Of a stretch of DNA of 64,000 nt, positions 43,793-53,002 are shown one piece after another; the stretch's first letter is position 1, and each line of letters begins with the position of its first letter. Origin of the DNA: Peribacillus alkalitolerans (GTDB lineage: Bacteria; Bacillota; Bacilli; Bacillales; DSM-1321); assembly GCF_010882125.1 (NCBI RefSeq), contig NZ_JAAGVZ010000012.1, positions 1-64,000 of the forward strand. Direction: 5' to 3'. The position numbers and the translations under genes were made by a program. A model generated the notes under the pieces. It worked only from the letters and a program-made list of their open reading frames with translations. It was not told where the DNA came from and ran no database searches.

Positions 43793-44365
43793 ATGTTAGT
43801 AGAGGATATTTTTTCAGATTTACCAGAATTACAAACTGATAGACTTAAACTTCGAAAGCTAACAATGAATGACATTGAAGATATTTTTACCTATGCATCG
43901 GATGATGAGGTTTCTAAGTACGTGACATGGGACTCCCATCGCACACTAATTGATACTAAATCGTATCTAAATTTTGTATTGGGACAATATGAAAAACATC
44001 AGCTAGCACCTTGGGGCATAGAGTTGAAAGAGAATCCAGGAATTATTGGTACTATTGACTTTGTATCCTGGCAACCGAAACACAATCGTGCAGAAATAGG
44101 ATATGTCTTGGCGCCTTCCCTTTGGGGAATAGGGTTAATGACAGAAGCTTCACAAGCGCTTATTAAGTTTGGCTTTGAAAAAATGGATCTTATACGTATT
44201 CAAGCAAGAACTCTATTAGATAATAAAGGTTCCCAGCGAGTACTTGAAAAATCAGGGATGATATTTGAAGGAGTTTTACGGAAAGAAATTTTTATTAAAG
44301 GGAAGCATCATGATGTGAGGATGTTTTCAATAATAAAAGAGGAATGGGAAAAATATAAGTTGTAG
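43793..44365 (+). CDS. GNAT acetyltransferase, RimJ/RimL type
   Basis: The 190-residue product begins with the family opening LQTDRLKLRKLTMNDIEDIF, and has IGYVLAPSLWGIGLMTEAS (acetyl-CoA-binding, A-site) and ARTLLDNKGSQRVLEKSGM. It would acetylate an N-terminal or small-molecule amine; the substrate is not predictable. Start at ATG 43793 after AAAGGGG; the ORF extends to GTG 43784, which overlaps that site. It is inserted between sirA and tkt in the opposite direction. Confidence 0.85.
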   Translation: MLVEDIFSDLPELQTDRLKLRKLTMNDIEDIFTYASDDEVSKYVTWDSHRTLIDTKSYLNFVLGQYEKHQLAPWGIELKENPGIIGTIDFVSWQPKHNRAEIGYVLAPSLWGIGLMTEASQALIKFGFEKMDLIRIQARTLLDNKGSQRVLEKSGMIFEGVLRKEIFIKGKHHDVRMFSIIKEEWEKYKL

Positions 44366-44546
44366 TTAAATCAATAGAAAGCTTACAGATTTTCCAAAAA
44401 GAGATATAAGGTTGGAGGATTCATACTGTAAACTTTGAAATAGATTTTCCTCGTTTCTTTTCATATGAAAAATAACGCATAACCTTTAAAATAAAAGGCT
44501 CTTATCAAAAAGATTGGTTTTGTTAAAGGAGTACGGTTAATAAACA

Positions 44547-44642
44547 GGTTGATTGAGCGGAAGGTGTGAGACCTCTGCGGGAGCTGAGGGACAGATGAGA
44601 CCCCACAGGTGGAAAGCGATTATCCTCTCGCTGCAATCAACC
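44547..44642 (+). repeat. Bacillus-type dispersed repeat, short copy
   Basis: This 96-bp GC-rich block begins GGTTGATTGAGCGGAAGG and ends CTCGCTGCAATCAACC, so its ends are inverted repeats. It shares ordered blocks in opposite orientation with 10440-10627, including TGAGACCCCACAGGTG and CTGCGGGAG-type segments. Non-coding; frames drawn across it are spurious. Confidence 0.75.
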
Positions 44643-44686
44643 ACTCTTTTTTTATTTAGCAACAAAGTTTATGAAAACAGCCAAAT

Positions 44687-44718
44687 AAAAAGATATCCGG
44701 ACTTCCGGATATCTTTTT
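44687..44718 (-). terminator. tkt terminator
   Basis: AAAAAGATATCCGG pairs perfectly with CCGGATATCTTTTT around ACTT. Confidence 0.92.
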
Positions 44719-44725
44719 ATTATTC

Positions 44726-46732
44726 TTATTTTTGAATGATTGCCTTCATTCTAGCAACGACATTCGAAACAGAGAATCCATATTCTTCCATAATTTTATT
44801 ACCTGGAGCAGAAGCACCGAATTGATCAATACCTAAAACTTCTCCTTCATCTCCAACATATTTATGCCAGCCAAATGAAGATGCCATTTCAATTCCTAAC
44901 CTCTTTTTAACACTTGGAGGTAAAACAGAATCTTTGTAGCTTTGTGGTTGCTGTTCGAATCTGTCAAAAGATGGCAAGCTTACTACAGAAACATTGATTC
45001 CCTCAGAAGCAAGCGCTTGTTGAGCTTGGACAGCTAAGTTCACTTCAGAACCAGAAGCAAGTAATATTCCATCAGCTGTTTCTTTTCCAGATGGAGAAAT
45101 TACATAACCACCTTTAGAAACGCCTTCATACGCATTAGTATCCGTACCTTTTATAGTTGGTAGGTTTTGGCGAGTCAATACTAAGACTGTAGGACGATCT
45201 GTACTTTCAATTGCTAGCTTCCACGCAGCAGCAGTTTCATTACCATCTGCAGGACGTACCACAGACAATCCTGGCATTGTTCTAAGCGATGGCAATTGTT
45301 CGATTGGTTCATGTGTCGGACCATCTTCACCCACAGCTATACTATCATGTGTAAACACATACGTTACTGGAAGTTGCATCAATGCAGATAAACGGATTGC
45401 AGGGCGCAAATAGTCAGAGAAAACAAAGAATGTACCACCGTATACCTTTAATCCTCCATGTAATGCCATTCCATTTAGGGCAGCACCCATAGCAAATTCA
45501 CGTACACCAAACCAGATGTTACGACCCTCATAATGATTTGGAAGGAAGTCTTTTTCACCCTTTATCATCGTATTATTTGATCCAGCCAAATCAGCGGATC
45601 CACCAAAGAATGACGGAAGATTTTTAGCAATAGCATTCAATACTTCCCCGCTTGATGCACGGCTAGCTAAGCTCTTTCCTTCTTCGTATACTGGAATTTC
45701 AGAATCCCATCCTTCTGGCAATTTACCTTCGATAGCAGCATGAAGTTGATTGCCAAGCTCCGGATGTGCTTCTTTGTATTTTTCAAATAGTGTATTCCAT
45801 TCGTCTTCTTTTGATTTCCCTGCCTCAACACAAGCATTATTGAAGTGATCATATACTTCATTCGGCACGTGGAAGTCTTCCTCGAATGTCCATTTGTAAT
45901 TTTCTTTTGTTAATTTTAACTCATCTGCACCAAGTGGAGCACCGTGCACAGCTGATTTACCAGACTTGGTAGGAGCGCCATAACCAATTACTGTTTTTAC
46001 TTCAATTAAAGTTGGGTGATTTAAATCAGATTTTGCTTCACTTAATGCATTAGTAAGTTCTTCTAAATCATTCCCATCATTAACACGGATGTATTGCCAA
46101 CCATATGCCTTGAAGCGACCTTCCACACTTTCACTGAATGATTGGTTAAGATCACCATCTAGAGAAATATCATTTGAATCATACAATACGACTAAACGAC
46201 CAAGTTTAAGATGAGCAGCAAGAGATGCAGCCTCTGCTGAAACACCTTCCATTAAATCGCCGTCTCCACAAATACTATATGTAAAGTGATCAACCACTTC
46301 GAATCCTTCTTTGTTATATGTACCAGCCAAATGCCTTTCAGCCATTGCCATACCAACAGCCATAGCAACCCCTTGACCAAGTGGACCCGTAGTCGCTTCC
46401 ACACCTGGAGTATGTTTATACTCAGGATGCCCTGGTGTTTTACTGCCCCATTGACGGAAGGATTTAATTTCATCCATAGATAAATCATATCCTGATAAAT
46501 GTAAAAGACTATATAAAAGCATTGATCCATGGCCTGCAGAAAGTACAAAACGATCCCTATTGAACCAAGTAGGATTTTTAGGGTTATGATTCATAAATTT
46601 TGTCCAAAGAGTATAGGCCATAGGTGCAGCACCCATAGGCATACCTGGGTGCCCAGAATTTGCCTTTTCGATTGCATCAATAGATAAAGTTCTAATTGAA
46701 TTTATGGATAGTACATCCAGTTTGTCTGTCAT
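44726..46732 (-). CDS. tkt: Transketolase
   Basis: The 668-residue enzyme moves two-carbon units between sugar phosphates in the pentose phosphate pathway. Thiamine diphosphate domain: [17 protein letters not shown] (residues about 28-44), [15 protein letters not shown] (about 154-168). The middle domain has [21 protein letters not shown] with the conserved Glu. The C-terminus ends normally. I chose the ATG at 46732 (MTDKLDVLS), eight bases after AAAGGA; three codons upstream there is another ATG too close to it. It lies between ynzC and sirA. Confidence 0.96.
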   Translation of the reverse strand: MTDKLDVLSINSIRTLSIDAIEKANSGHPGMPMGAAPMAYTLWTKFMNHNPKNPTWFNRDRFVLSAGHGSMLLYSLLHLSGYDLSMDEIKSFRQWGSKTPGHPEYKHTPGVEATTGPLGQGVAMAVGMAMAERHLAGTYNKEGFEVVDHFTYSICGDGDLMEGVSAEAASLAAHLKLGRLVVLYDSNDISLDGDLNQSFSESVEGRFKAYGWQYIRVNDGNDLEELTNALSEAKSDLNHPTLIEVKTVIGYGAPTKSGKSAVHGAPLGADELKLTKENYKWTFEEDFHVPNEVYDHFNNACVEAGKSKEDEWNTLFEKYKEAHPELGNQLHAAIEGKLPEGWDSEIPVYEEGKSLASRASSGEVLNAIAKNLPSFFGGSADLAGSNNTMIKGEKDFLPNHYEGRNIWFGVREFAMGAALNGMALHGGLKVYGGTFFVFSDYLRPAIRLSALMQLPVTYVFTHDSIAVGEDGPTHEPIEQLPSLRTMPGLSVVRPADGNETAAAWKLAIESTDRPTVLVLTRQNLPTIKGTDTNAYEGVSKGGYVISPSGKETADGILLASGSEVNLAVQAQQALASEGINVSVVSLPSFDRFEQQPQSYKDSVLPPSVKKRLGIEMASSFGWHKYVGDEGEVLGIDQFGASAPGNKIMEEYGFSVSNVVARMKAIIQK

Positions 46733-46877
46733 TTCATACATCCTTTCATTAAAGAGAAATTACTTTGTTTTAATATTATAGATAGCAAGGAAAGTTGACA
46801 ACTCAAAACCCTTAAGAACATCAAATTATAATCTATTTTCATAATATGGACAAACATATATTTAGTATGGATAAAAA

Positions 46878-46903
46878 AAAGAATGCAATTCGTTGCATTC
46901 TTT
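46878..46903 (-). terminator. Terminator overlapping the end of ynzC
   Basis: AAAGAATGCAA and TTGCATTCTTT form a 11-bp stem with TTCG loop, T run leftward. It overlaps the ynzC stop codon by two bases. Confidence 0.9.
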
Positions 46904-47135
46904 AATGTAAGTTCTTTTTATTCTTAATGGCTTTTACCTTTTCAGGTGTAACATCGTTACCGTTAGGATCAATTACAGTCAAATGCTCGATGGTATCGGT
47001 CATCGATTTTCTGAATGTTGTTAAGTATTCACTACGAAGTTTTGTTTGTTCTTTCGCTTCTTCTATGGTTAAGCCAACCGACTTTGATTTTTTAGACAAC
47101 TCATTAATTCTTGCTAATTTTTCTTTTGACAGCAT
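46902..47135 (-). CDS. ynzC: YnzC, DUF896 family
   Basis: The 77-residue helical protein has the DUF896 pattern: INELSKKSKSVGLTIEEAKE, then LRSEYLTTFR and DPNGNDVTP. The B. subtilis protein is encoded in the SOS operon after yneA and yneB, as here, and its role is unknown. It is likely expressed with the SOS response. The gap of 76 bases to yneB has no terminator. Confidence 0.92.
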   Translation of the reverse strand: MLSKEKLARINELSKKSKSVGLTIEEAKEQTKLRSEYLTTFRKSMTDTIEHLTVIDPNGNDVTPEKVKAIKNKKNLH

Positions 47136-47210
47136 TTTAACGCCCCTTCTCGCAGTTAGTTCAATACTGTCATGTTATATAAAATTGAAGTAGTTTACAA
47201 GATAAAAGCA

Positions 47211-47876
<666 letters not shown>

Positions 47877-48194
47877 TTATTTACTTGCGTATTGATTTTC
47901 ATCCATCGATGACTTTATAGGCAAAACAATGGATTGTCCAGGCTTAATTTCATGAATGTTAATTTCATTGTGTTCTTCGATCCACGAAATGATGTCTTGC
48001 TTGGATAGATCTTCTGTTTCATATTGATTTGCTAATTCCCAAACAGTATCACCTTTACTAACCGTTACAGATAGAAACTCTTCAGTAGGTGCTTTAGATA
48101 GATGAAATAATATAACAACAGAAAGGGCTAGTGAAACACCCATTAATAATATTGTGAAAGAATAGCGATCTAATAAAGTTTTTAACACAATCAT
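47877..48194 (-). CDS. yneA: SOS cell division suppressor YneA
   Basis: The 105-residue protein has an N-terminal transmembrane segment (residues about 14-31) and a LysM domain (SVTVSKGDTVWELANQYE...IKPGQSIVLP), as in YneA. In B. subtilis it halts division during DNA damage from outside the membrane and is quickly degraded. It starts at ATG 48194, six bases after AGGAG; extension to 48230 is unlikely. Its promoter has LexA boxes shared with divergent lexA. Confidence 0.92.
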   Translation of the reverse strand: MIVLKTLLDRYSFTILLMGVSLALSVVILFHLSKAPTEEFLSVTVSKGDTVWELANQYETEDLSKQDIISWIEEHNEINIHEIKPGQSIVLPIKSSMDENQYASK

Positions 48195-48209
48195 GTCAAC
48201 TCCTATTTT

Positions 48210-48265
48210 CGAATGTATGTTCTGTTTCATGATTTTATTGTAATAAGAACATTTGTTTGTGTCAA
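48210..48265 (-). promoter_or_regulatory. yneA promoter with two LexA boxes
   Basis: On the minus strand TTGACA and TACAAT are 17 bases apart (48265-48260 and 48242-48237). CAAACAAATGTTCT lies inside the spacer, and a second box (plus strand CGAATGTATGTTCT, 48210-48223) is just downstream. Both fit the Bacillus SOS box CGAAC-N4-GTTCG loosely. Confidence 0.85.
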
Positions 48266-48273
48266 TAGAAATT

Positions 48274-48313
48274 CAAACATATGTTTGTATCTTTTTTATA
48301 GACATGCTATAAT
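48274..48313 (+). promoter_or_regulatory. lexA promoter with LexA box
   Basis: TTGTAT (48285-48290) and TATAAT (48308-48313) are 17 bases apart. The perfect palindrome CAAACATATGTTTG (48274-48287) overlaps the -35, so LexA would repress its own gene. Confidence 0.88.
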
Positions 48314-48343
48314 TTTCTTAAGATTAAGAGATGGGGTGCGACT

Positions 48344-48970
48344 ATGAACAAATTGTCGAAACGTCAGGAGGACATTCTTGAGTTCATTAAGGATGAAGTT
48401 AGAAAAAAGGGCTATCCACCTTCCGTTCGAGAAATTGGGGAAGCGGTTGGATTGGCTTCTAGCTCTACTGTTCACGGTCATCTTGCCAGATTGGAAAGTA
48501 AAGGCCTGATTAGAAGAGATCCTACAAAACCAAGAGCTATTGAGATTTTAGAAATGGAAGAAGAACTATCTGTACCAAGACCAAATGTAATTAATGTACC
48601 TCTTATAGGTAAAGTCACTGCTGGTCAACCTATTACGGCCATTGAAAATGTTGAGGAATACTTCCCACTGCCTGAACACTTGGCTGCAGGCCACGACGAA
48701 CAGGTATTCATGCTCGAAATCATGGGAGATAGTATGATTGAAGCAGGTATACATGACGGGGACTTTGTAATTGTTAAACAACAAAAAACTGCTAACAATG
48801 GAGACATTGTAGTTGCAATGACAGAAGAGGATGAAGCAACAGTTAAACGCTTCTTCAAGGAAAAGGATCATTTCAGGCTTCAACCAGAAAACTCAAGTCT
48901 AGAACCTATCATTCTTCAAAATGTATCCATTTTGGGCAAGGTAATTGGTCTTTATAGAGAAATCCACTAA
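48344..48970 (+). CDS. lexA: LexA repressor
   Basis: The 208-residue protein has an N-terminal winged helix ([19 protein letters not shown] to [12 protein letters not shown]) and a C-terminal self-cleaving peptidase domain. The cleavage site is in [11 protein letters not shown] (Ala-Gly), the catalytic Ser is in [10 protein letters not shown] (near residue 130) and the Lys in EATVKRFF (near 168). RecA-stimulated cleavage induces the SOS genes, here including the divergent yneA operon. Confidence 0.97.
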   Translation: MNKLSKRQEDILEFIKDEVRKKGYPPSVREIGEAVGLASSSTVHGHLARLESKGLIRRDPTKPRAIEILEMEEELSVPRPNVINVPLIGKVTAGQPITAIENVEEYFPLPEHLAAGHDEQVFMLEIMGDSMIEAGIHDGDFVIVKQQKTANNGDIVVAMTEEDEATVKRFFKEKDHFRLQPENSSLEPIILQNVSILGKVIGLYREIH

Positions 48971-48994
48971 AAAAGCGCAATTTGCGCTTTTTTT
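48970..48994 (+). terminator. lexA terminator
   Basis: AAAAGCGCAA pairs with TTGCGCTTTT, followed by T. It lies two bases after the stop. Confidence 0.92.
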
Positions 48995-49132
48995 ATTTTG
49001 TGAATTATATTATCATTTTTTACCATGTGTAGCCTTCAAGAACATTTTTTTATAAATTCTTCATGTGCATATCGTGGGTAAGCAAAACATCCCCTTTACT
49101 ATATTCCTATCCCTCACAAAAGAAAAAAAATA

Positions 49133-49160
49133 ACCCTCGATACCAAAGGTATCAAGGGTT
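49133..49160 (-). terminator. glnA-type terminator
   Basis: AACCCTCGATACC pairs with GGTATCAAGGGTT around AAA, and nine T follow leftward. It would end glnA in the uninterrupted chromosome. Confidence 0.9.
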
Positions 49161-49168
49161 TGTATCTC

Positions 49169-49225
49169 TTAGTACATGCTCATATATTGTTCGCGTTCCC
49201 ATGGGTGAACCTGTGTACGGAACAT
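49169..49225 (-). pseudogene. Last 18 codons of glnA: phage attachment site
   Basis: On the minus strand this encodes MFRTQVHPWEREQYMSMY and a stop, the C-terminal end of glutamine synthetase. The rest of the gene is absent; upstream sequence leaves the reading of GlnA at once. The natural terminator follows. The block marks one end of an integrated prophage that presumably regenerates an intact glnA at its other end. Confidence 0.88.
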
Positions 49226-49338
49226 ATATTATAGAAGAAATACGACATATATTGATATCTACACTCCTTTTAATGCAATATTTTTAACCTATATTTATAT
49301 TCGATATAGTAATAGGATATGTATAAAAATATATAAAT

Positions 49339-49369
49339 TTTGGTCATACTTTGGTCATTATTTTGGTCA
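49339..49369. repeat. Three TTTGGTCA direct repeats
   Basis: TTTGGTCA starts at 49339, 49350 and 49362, spacing 11 and 12 bp (one helical turn). They lie about 120 bases from the glnA junction, where integrase arm-type sites would be expected. Confidence 0.55.
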
Positions 49370-49378
49370 AAAAGAAAA

Positions 49379-49405
49379 GGCTCGTAGTCTAAGCGACTAT
49401 GAGCC
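49379..49405 (-). terminator. Terminator at the left end of the prophage
   Basis: GGCTCGTAGTC pairs with GACTATGAGCC. Read leftward it is followed by T-rich sequence. It terminates the leftward run starting near 52 kb and overlaps the stop of the 49-aa gene. Confidence 0.85.
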
Positions 49406-49546
49406 AATTTGTTCTTTCTGTGGATTGATAGACAATCCTGTAGCCTGTGACTCCCCGCAACAGTTAAAGCAATTTACCGATGTGTATTCGTTCCACAATG
49501 TGTAGGTGTATTCCTGGCAAAAATCACAGTAGTATTGGAAGAACAT
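49397..49546 (-). CDS. Small zinc-ribbon-like phage protein
   Basis: A 49-residue ORF starts MFFQYYCDFCQEYTYTLW and has two cysteine pairs, C-D-F-C (residues 7-10) and C-F-N-C-C (26-30), spaced like a zinc ribbon. Its ATG begins the base after the stop codon of the replication-relaxation gene (TAAATG), a coupled arrangement. It is the last gene of the leftward prophage run. Function unknown. Confidence 0.7.
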   Translation of the reverse strand: MFFQYYCDFCQEYTYTLWNEYTSVNCFNCCGESQATGLSINPQKEQIGS

Positions 49547-50170
49547 TTACACCACTTCTTCCTTAGAAAGGATTTGAAACTTAACATTGTTTTCTTGGCA
49601 TACTGCAGCAATCAGTTTTTTCCGGGTTTTAGTGAGTGTGAAGAATATAAGGATAGGTGGTTTGTTACGGCTGGATTCCATGATAGGAGATAGCTGTGAG
49701 TAGTAGGAGATTTTCTTTTTATTGTCGCTCATGTCTTGGATACGATCTACTTCCACAAAATAGTCTTGACCATCTATTGTGAAATGAGCATCTGGTCTAA
49801 CAAACTTACGTTGTAACCCTCCCCCAAATTCCACTTCTGGTTCAATAAGAAAATCCCTCGGTTGTTGGAAATAAATATATAGATCATTTCGAAGAAGGCT
49901 ATGTTCCACAGTTTGATTGTATTGTCTTTCTTTACTGCTACCGATATAGTTCCTTCCCTTCTGATTCAGGTAGTACACATTCTCTCCATAGCGTTCTGGA
50001 TGACGTTTTACGTTTAAATACTCCTTCATATCCCCAATCACTTTAAGTGCGTTTCTCCCTGATTTCAAAGAAGCTATGGTTTGAATTTGGCTTCTGCTCA
50101 CGAATCCCAGTTTGTCGATTATCGTTAGTATTATTTCCACTCTCTCTTGTTTCTTGACTGTCCACGACAT
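49547..50170 (-). CDS. Replication-relaxation family protein
   Basis: The 207-residue protein has an N-terminal winged helix (VEIILTIIDKLGFVSRSQIQ) followed by a domain with RPDAHFTIDGQDYFVEVDR, as in the Replic_Relax family (PF13814), a nuclease-like fold with acidic residues. Members are encoded beside FtsK-like ATPases in plasmids and in phages of Bacillus. Here the gene overlaps the FtsK-like gene by 128 bases in another frame. The role may be in element DNA handling. Confidence 0.8.
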   Translation of the reverse strand: MSWTVKKQERVEIILTIIDKLGFVSRSQIQTIASLKSGRNALKVIGDMKEYLNVKRHPERYGENVYYLNQKGRNYIGSSKERQYNQTVEHSLLRNDLYIYFQQPRDFLIEPEVEFGGGLQRKFVRPDAHFTIDGQDYFVEVDRIQDMSDNKKKISYYSQLSPIMESSRNKPPILIFFTLTKTRKKLIAAVCQENNVKFQILSKEEVV

Positions 50171-51368
50171 TATTAAATGTCACTCCTTCCAATACTCTTA
50201 CTGGTACTTGGTACTTTCCTAGAAGTTCCCACATTTCTTTTTCTTCTATTAAAGGTGTTTGTAGTTCTACTACTTGATGTGTCTTAAATAAAGCTCTTCC
50301 TTTTATATCAGTCGGTAGTTTTTCGGCTCCTGGTTGGTCAATCGCAACCTCTGAAGCATATCCAGTTGCCAAACGATACGTTAATTTAGCATCTGCATTC
50401 ATTTTAATCTGTGGATCCAATGTTTGAGTTGTTGGATATTGAGTAGCATAAATGAGTCTATAACCTAAAGCTCCTGCAATCTGAGCAATTTTAGCTAATA
50501 TAGCTCTACATTCGTCCAGTTTATTTTTTTCTTCTTTATCCATCCACTTCCCCGCTGTGAACTGAGCTCCTTCATCCACAATAATGAATCTTCTTCTTTT
50601 GATTTTGGTATCCACAATATTAGAAATAAAATTTCGTCTAAAGTAATCAAAGTCATTAGAAATTAATACCCAAAGATATTCAAGAAAATCGTATGCTTCA
50701 TCTGTAGTGCCGGCTACCTTCTTTACTTGCTCTAATTGCTCCCACTTCCCAAATTCCAACCCACCTTTTAAATCGATAATATAAAACTCTACTTCGTCTG
50801 GATGATGTTCAATGAGATATGTCATTAGTACTTTTAAGAAAACGGTTTTACCAAAACGAGTGGTTCCGGCAATGTTAAAGTGTGGAATCTTATCGAAATC
50901 ATGCCACTCCATTCCTTCCACACCTTTTCCTAAAGGAATAACCCATCCTTTCATTACAGGCACTTCACTATAAGGGAATAGTTTAGGAATATCCTTATTG
51001 AATACTGAGATTAATAATTTCCTCGATTCCCTGTGGTACCTCATGATCACCGGCTTTCCTAACCCATCAGAAAACACTTGGCCTTTGCGTTCCCTTTCAC
51101 AGATTTCAGATACTGGGATCCCTAAAGGAACGGTGTATTGATATTGGGTGCCAATAACGTTGGTTTTCTTTTCATTGGGCTTCTTACCATCATCTGTGAT
51201 AGGAAATTTCTTTTTATATCTTGGATACATGAAATCCCCATTCTTATTCGGTATTCTGAGCCTTGTATTTTCTATAATTGAATCAATCGTTTTACGGTCA
51301 TTCCCACTTCCTTTAGGGAGAAGTGCAACACCTAATATAAGTGTAGGGAACGCTAGCCATTCAATCAT
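50043..51368 (-). CDS. FtsK/SpoIIIE-like DNA translocase
   Basis: The 441-residue product begins with a hydrophobic stretch and has an FtsK-type ATPase core: Walker A AGTTRFGKTVFLK (about residue 167), YIIDLKGGLEF, Walker B RRFIIVDEGAQF and YATQYPTTQTLDP. It lacks the gamma DNA-reading domain. Similar genes lie in phages such as W-beta near the lysis module and in integrative elements. A job in DNA transfer or element maintenance is inferred only. Confidence 0.87.
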   Translation of the reverse strand: MIEWLAFPTLILGVALLPKGSGNDRKTIDSIIENTRLRIPNKNGDFMYPRYKKKFPITDDGKKPNEKKTNVIGTQYQYTVPLGIPVSEICERERKGQVFSDGLGKPVIMRYHRESRKLLISVFNKDIPKLFPYSEVPVMKGWVIPLGKGVEGMEWHDFDKIPHFNIAGTTRFGKTVFLKVLMTYLIEHHPDEVEFYIIDLKGGLEFGKWEQLEQVKKVAGTTDEAYDFLEYLWVLISNDFDYFRRNFISNIVDTKIKRRRFIIVDEGAQFTAGKWMDKEEKNKLDECRAILAKIAQIAGALGYRLIYATQYPTTQTLDPQIKMNADAKLTYRLATGYASEVAIDQPGAEKLPTDIKGRALFKTHQVVELQTPLIEEKEMWELLGKYQVPVRVLEGVTFNNVVDSQETRESGNNTNDNRQTGIREQKPNSNHSFFEIREKRT

Positions 51369-51387
51369 TTTCTTGCCTCCTAACCAC

Positions 51388-51510
51388 TTAAAAATTGTGT
51401 GCCTTATTCGACTGAGTAAATTGAAAAAGAGCGTAGAAGAATCCGATAAAATATAGAGGATTGTCGCTCTTCATCAGCACTAAAAATATTCCAAAATATC
51501 CAATGATCAT
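51388..51510 (-). CDS. 40-residue membrane peptide
   Basis: MIIGYFGIFLVLMKSDNPLY opens this peptide; two hydrophobic segments are separated by a short polar turn. It follows the 81-residue membrane gene within 31 bases. The ribosome site is weak. Small membrane peptides are common next to FtsK-like genes in phages. No function assigned. Confidence 0.45.
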   Translation of the reverse strand: MIIGYFGIFLVLMKSDNPLYFIGFFYALFQFTQSNKAHNF

Positions 51511-51540
51511 CAATTGTCCGCTGGTTCCATCACTTTTACG

Positions 51541-51786
51541 TCACCATGATAGACCTGTTATCCACCCCCATAGACCGTTCGTTAGTACTGCGAAAGTAAA
51601 ACTTGCAAGAATACCAGACCACATGAGCCATCGGAGAGCCTTTTCGTTCGGCTGATAGCCAAACTTCTCTAAGATCACCAATCCAATGAGACAAACTCCT
51701 AATCCACCGAAGAATACAAGCCCTCCGTCTACCATGGTTGTCAGTGAAGGTTTAGCCATGAACACCTTAAAGGGGATCACTTCCAC
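51541..51786 (-). CDS. Small two-helix membrane protein
   Basis: The 81-residue product has two transmembrane segments (about 20-40 and 55-78) with a polar loop EKFGYQPNEKALRW. It starts at GTG 51786, which overlaps the stop region of the 41-residue upstream gene. The pattern is holin-like, but it is far from the lysis genes and other roles (accessory to the FtsK-like protein) are as likely. Confidence 0.6.
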   Translation of the reverse strand: MEVIPFKVFMAKPSLTTMVDGGLVFFGGLGVCLIGLVILEKFGYQPNEKALRWLMWSGILASFTFAVLTNGLWGWITGLSW

Positions 51787-51902
51787 ATTTCATCAACTCC
51801 CTCTCTTGCTTCTTTGATGTGCTTTTCCTTTAATTCATATCCTCGATCTGAACCAATTGAATAAGCCAGGTACATTGCTGCACAAAACATGATAATCGTC
51901 AT
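51777..51902 (-). CDS. 41-residue single-pass membrane peptide
   Basis: It starts MTIIMFCAAMYLAYSIGSDR, one membrane segment, then a charged helix ending EAREGVDEMWK. Its end overlaps the next start by ten bases. GGTGAGAAC stands upstream of the ATG. Unknown function. Confidence 0.55.
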   Translation of the reverse strand: MTIIMFCAAMYLAYSIGSDRGYELKEKHIKEAREGVDEMWK

Positions 51903-51909
51903 TCTGTTC

Positions 51910-52074
51910 TCACCCTTTCCAATACTTATCAATGATTTCCTTTTCAATGTTCATGTACGATTCAATTGGATCTCTTTTTTCTTCTCCGTCTTCATTCCAG
52001 GTGAAGTAACAAGCATCATGTTTATACAAGTGATCTAATATCATTTCATTTTCTACTTTGTTTCCATCCTCCAT
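51910..52074 (-). CDS. 54-residue acidic phage protein
   Basis: Reads MEDGNKVENEMILDHLYKHD onward to KYWKG; soluble and acidic. AAAGGA is four bases before the ATG at 52074. The frame remains open upstream, without a start codon, back to the stop of the 36-residue gene (52210), and that extension also looks coding (rich in charged residues). So either the true start is non-standard or an upstream start was lost. Unrecognised. Confidence 0.5.
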   Translation of the reverse strand: MEDGNKVENEMILDHLYKHDACYFTWNEDGEEKRDPIESYMNIEKEIIDKYWKG

Positions 52075-52209
52075 TAATCCTTTTAAGTATTCAGATGAAT
52101 GTAGAAAAGGAGAGCTGGAAAGTGCTGCATATTCATTCTTGCGTAGTCGTTCTTTGTTGTGCGGTGATTCTGCATACCCTTGAAATATCGATTTTAAGAT
52201 GCTTATACG

Positions 52210-52320
52210 TTAATCCTCCACAATATCCCATCCATACTTGCCTTCGTTCTTTTCTTCACGCTCATACTGGCAATAAGCAGACATACAGTTCTCTTGACCG
52301 CACACACTACATTCCTTCAT
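52210..52320 (-). CDS. 36-residue Cys-rich phage protein
   Basis: MKECSVCGQENCMSAYCQYE carries four cysteines (residues 4, 7, 12, 17), a probable small zinc-binding site. A strong ribosome site AGAGGGGGTG precedes ATG 52320. It appears to be the first gene of the leftward prophage run. Unknown function. Confidence 0.6.
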   Translation of the reverse strand: MKECSVCGQENCMSAYCQYEREEKNEGKYGWDIVED

Positions 52321-52474
52321 ACCGACACCCCCTCTTTACCGTTCTTAATCCCATCATATGTACCGAACGCCCAATATTGCCTGTCCATAAGAAATATTTC
52401 TTCCGTTTTTTGCGAAGTATTATTTCACAAAGGATTAACCAGAGATTTGTAGAAATGATTACAAGGTGATGAAA
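52321..52474. promoter_or_regulatory. Divergent promoter region of the left prophage arm
   Basis: 154 bases separate the leftward run from the rightward XRE regulator. AAGAAATATTTCTT (about 52388-52401) is a palindrome and a candidate operator for the regulator. Confidence 0.4.
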
Positions 52475-52669
52475 ATGAAATGTAATATTGATAAACTCAT
52501 AAAAGAACGTGGATTCAAGAAGCAATTCATAGCACAACAATTAGAAATAACTGCAAAACAATTACGGAATTATGAATTAATGGAGAGTTACATACCAATA
52601 CCTAAGGCATATAAACTAGCGAAGATACTGAATGTTAAAGTAGATGATCTATACGAGGTGGAAGAATAG
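52475..52669 (+). CDS. XRE-family transcriptional regulator
   Basis: The 64-residue protein is a bare helix-turn-helix of the Cro/C1 type: IDKLIKERGFKKQFIAQQLE, ITAKQLRNYE and YKLAKILNVKVDDLYEVE. I chose the ATG at 52475, six bases after AAGGTGA; an ATG two codons upstream is inside that site. It is divergent to the FtsK-side genes and likely controls them or itself. Confidence 0.85.
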   Translation: MKCNIDKLIKERGFKKQFIAQQLEITAKQLRNYELMESYIPIPKAYKLAKILNVKVDDLYEVEE

Positions 52670-52932
52670 TGGAAGTACATATAAGACTCCATTTAAACAT
52701 TGAAGGTAACAAACAAAGAAGTGAGGGGATGTTCCCTGTAAATAGTAAAGACTTTAAAGAAGATCCTGATATGACTGTGGGTATTATTGCATATGAATGG
52801 ATTCAGAAGATAAAACATCAAACAGGATACAGAGAAACGGAAATTACTCAAGTAGTGTATAACGAGGAACACGATATCACGGAGTTAGTTAGACAAATCA
52901 AACCCGTCATTAAAGACAATTTACCGTTTTAA
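52669..52932 (+). CDS. Hypothetical phage protein, 87 aa
   Basis: It starts at GTG 52669, which overlaps the stop codon of the XRE gene by one base, so the two are co-translated. The product has a beta strand (EVHIRLHLNI) and then a helix-rich acidic part. I do not recognise it. Confidence 0.6.
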   Translation: MEVHIRLHLNIEGNKQRSEGMFPVNSKDFKEDPDMTVGIIAYEWIQKIKHQTGYRETEITQVVYNEEHDITELVRQIKPVIKDNLPF

Positions 52933-53002
52933 CAAATCCGTCACAAGTGCTACGAGGATTATCAAAAATCGTGTCTAATTCCTTTGAATAGGAGGGATAC
53001 GT

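Noticed and set aside
44553..44735. 60-aa ORF
   Set aside because: Lies in the dispersed repeat and the tkt terminator.
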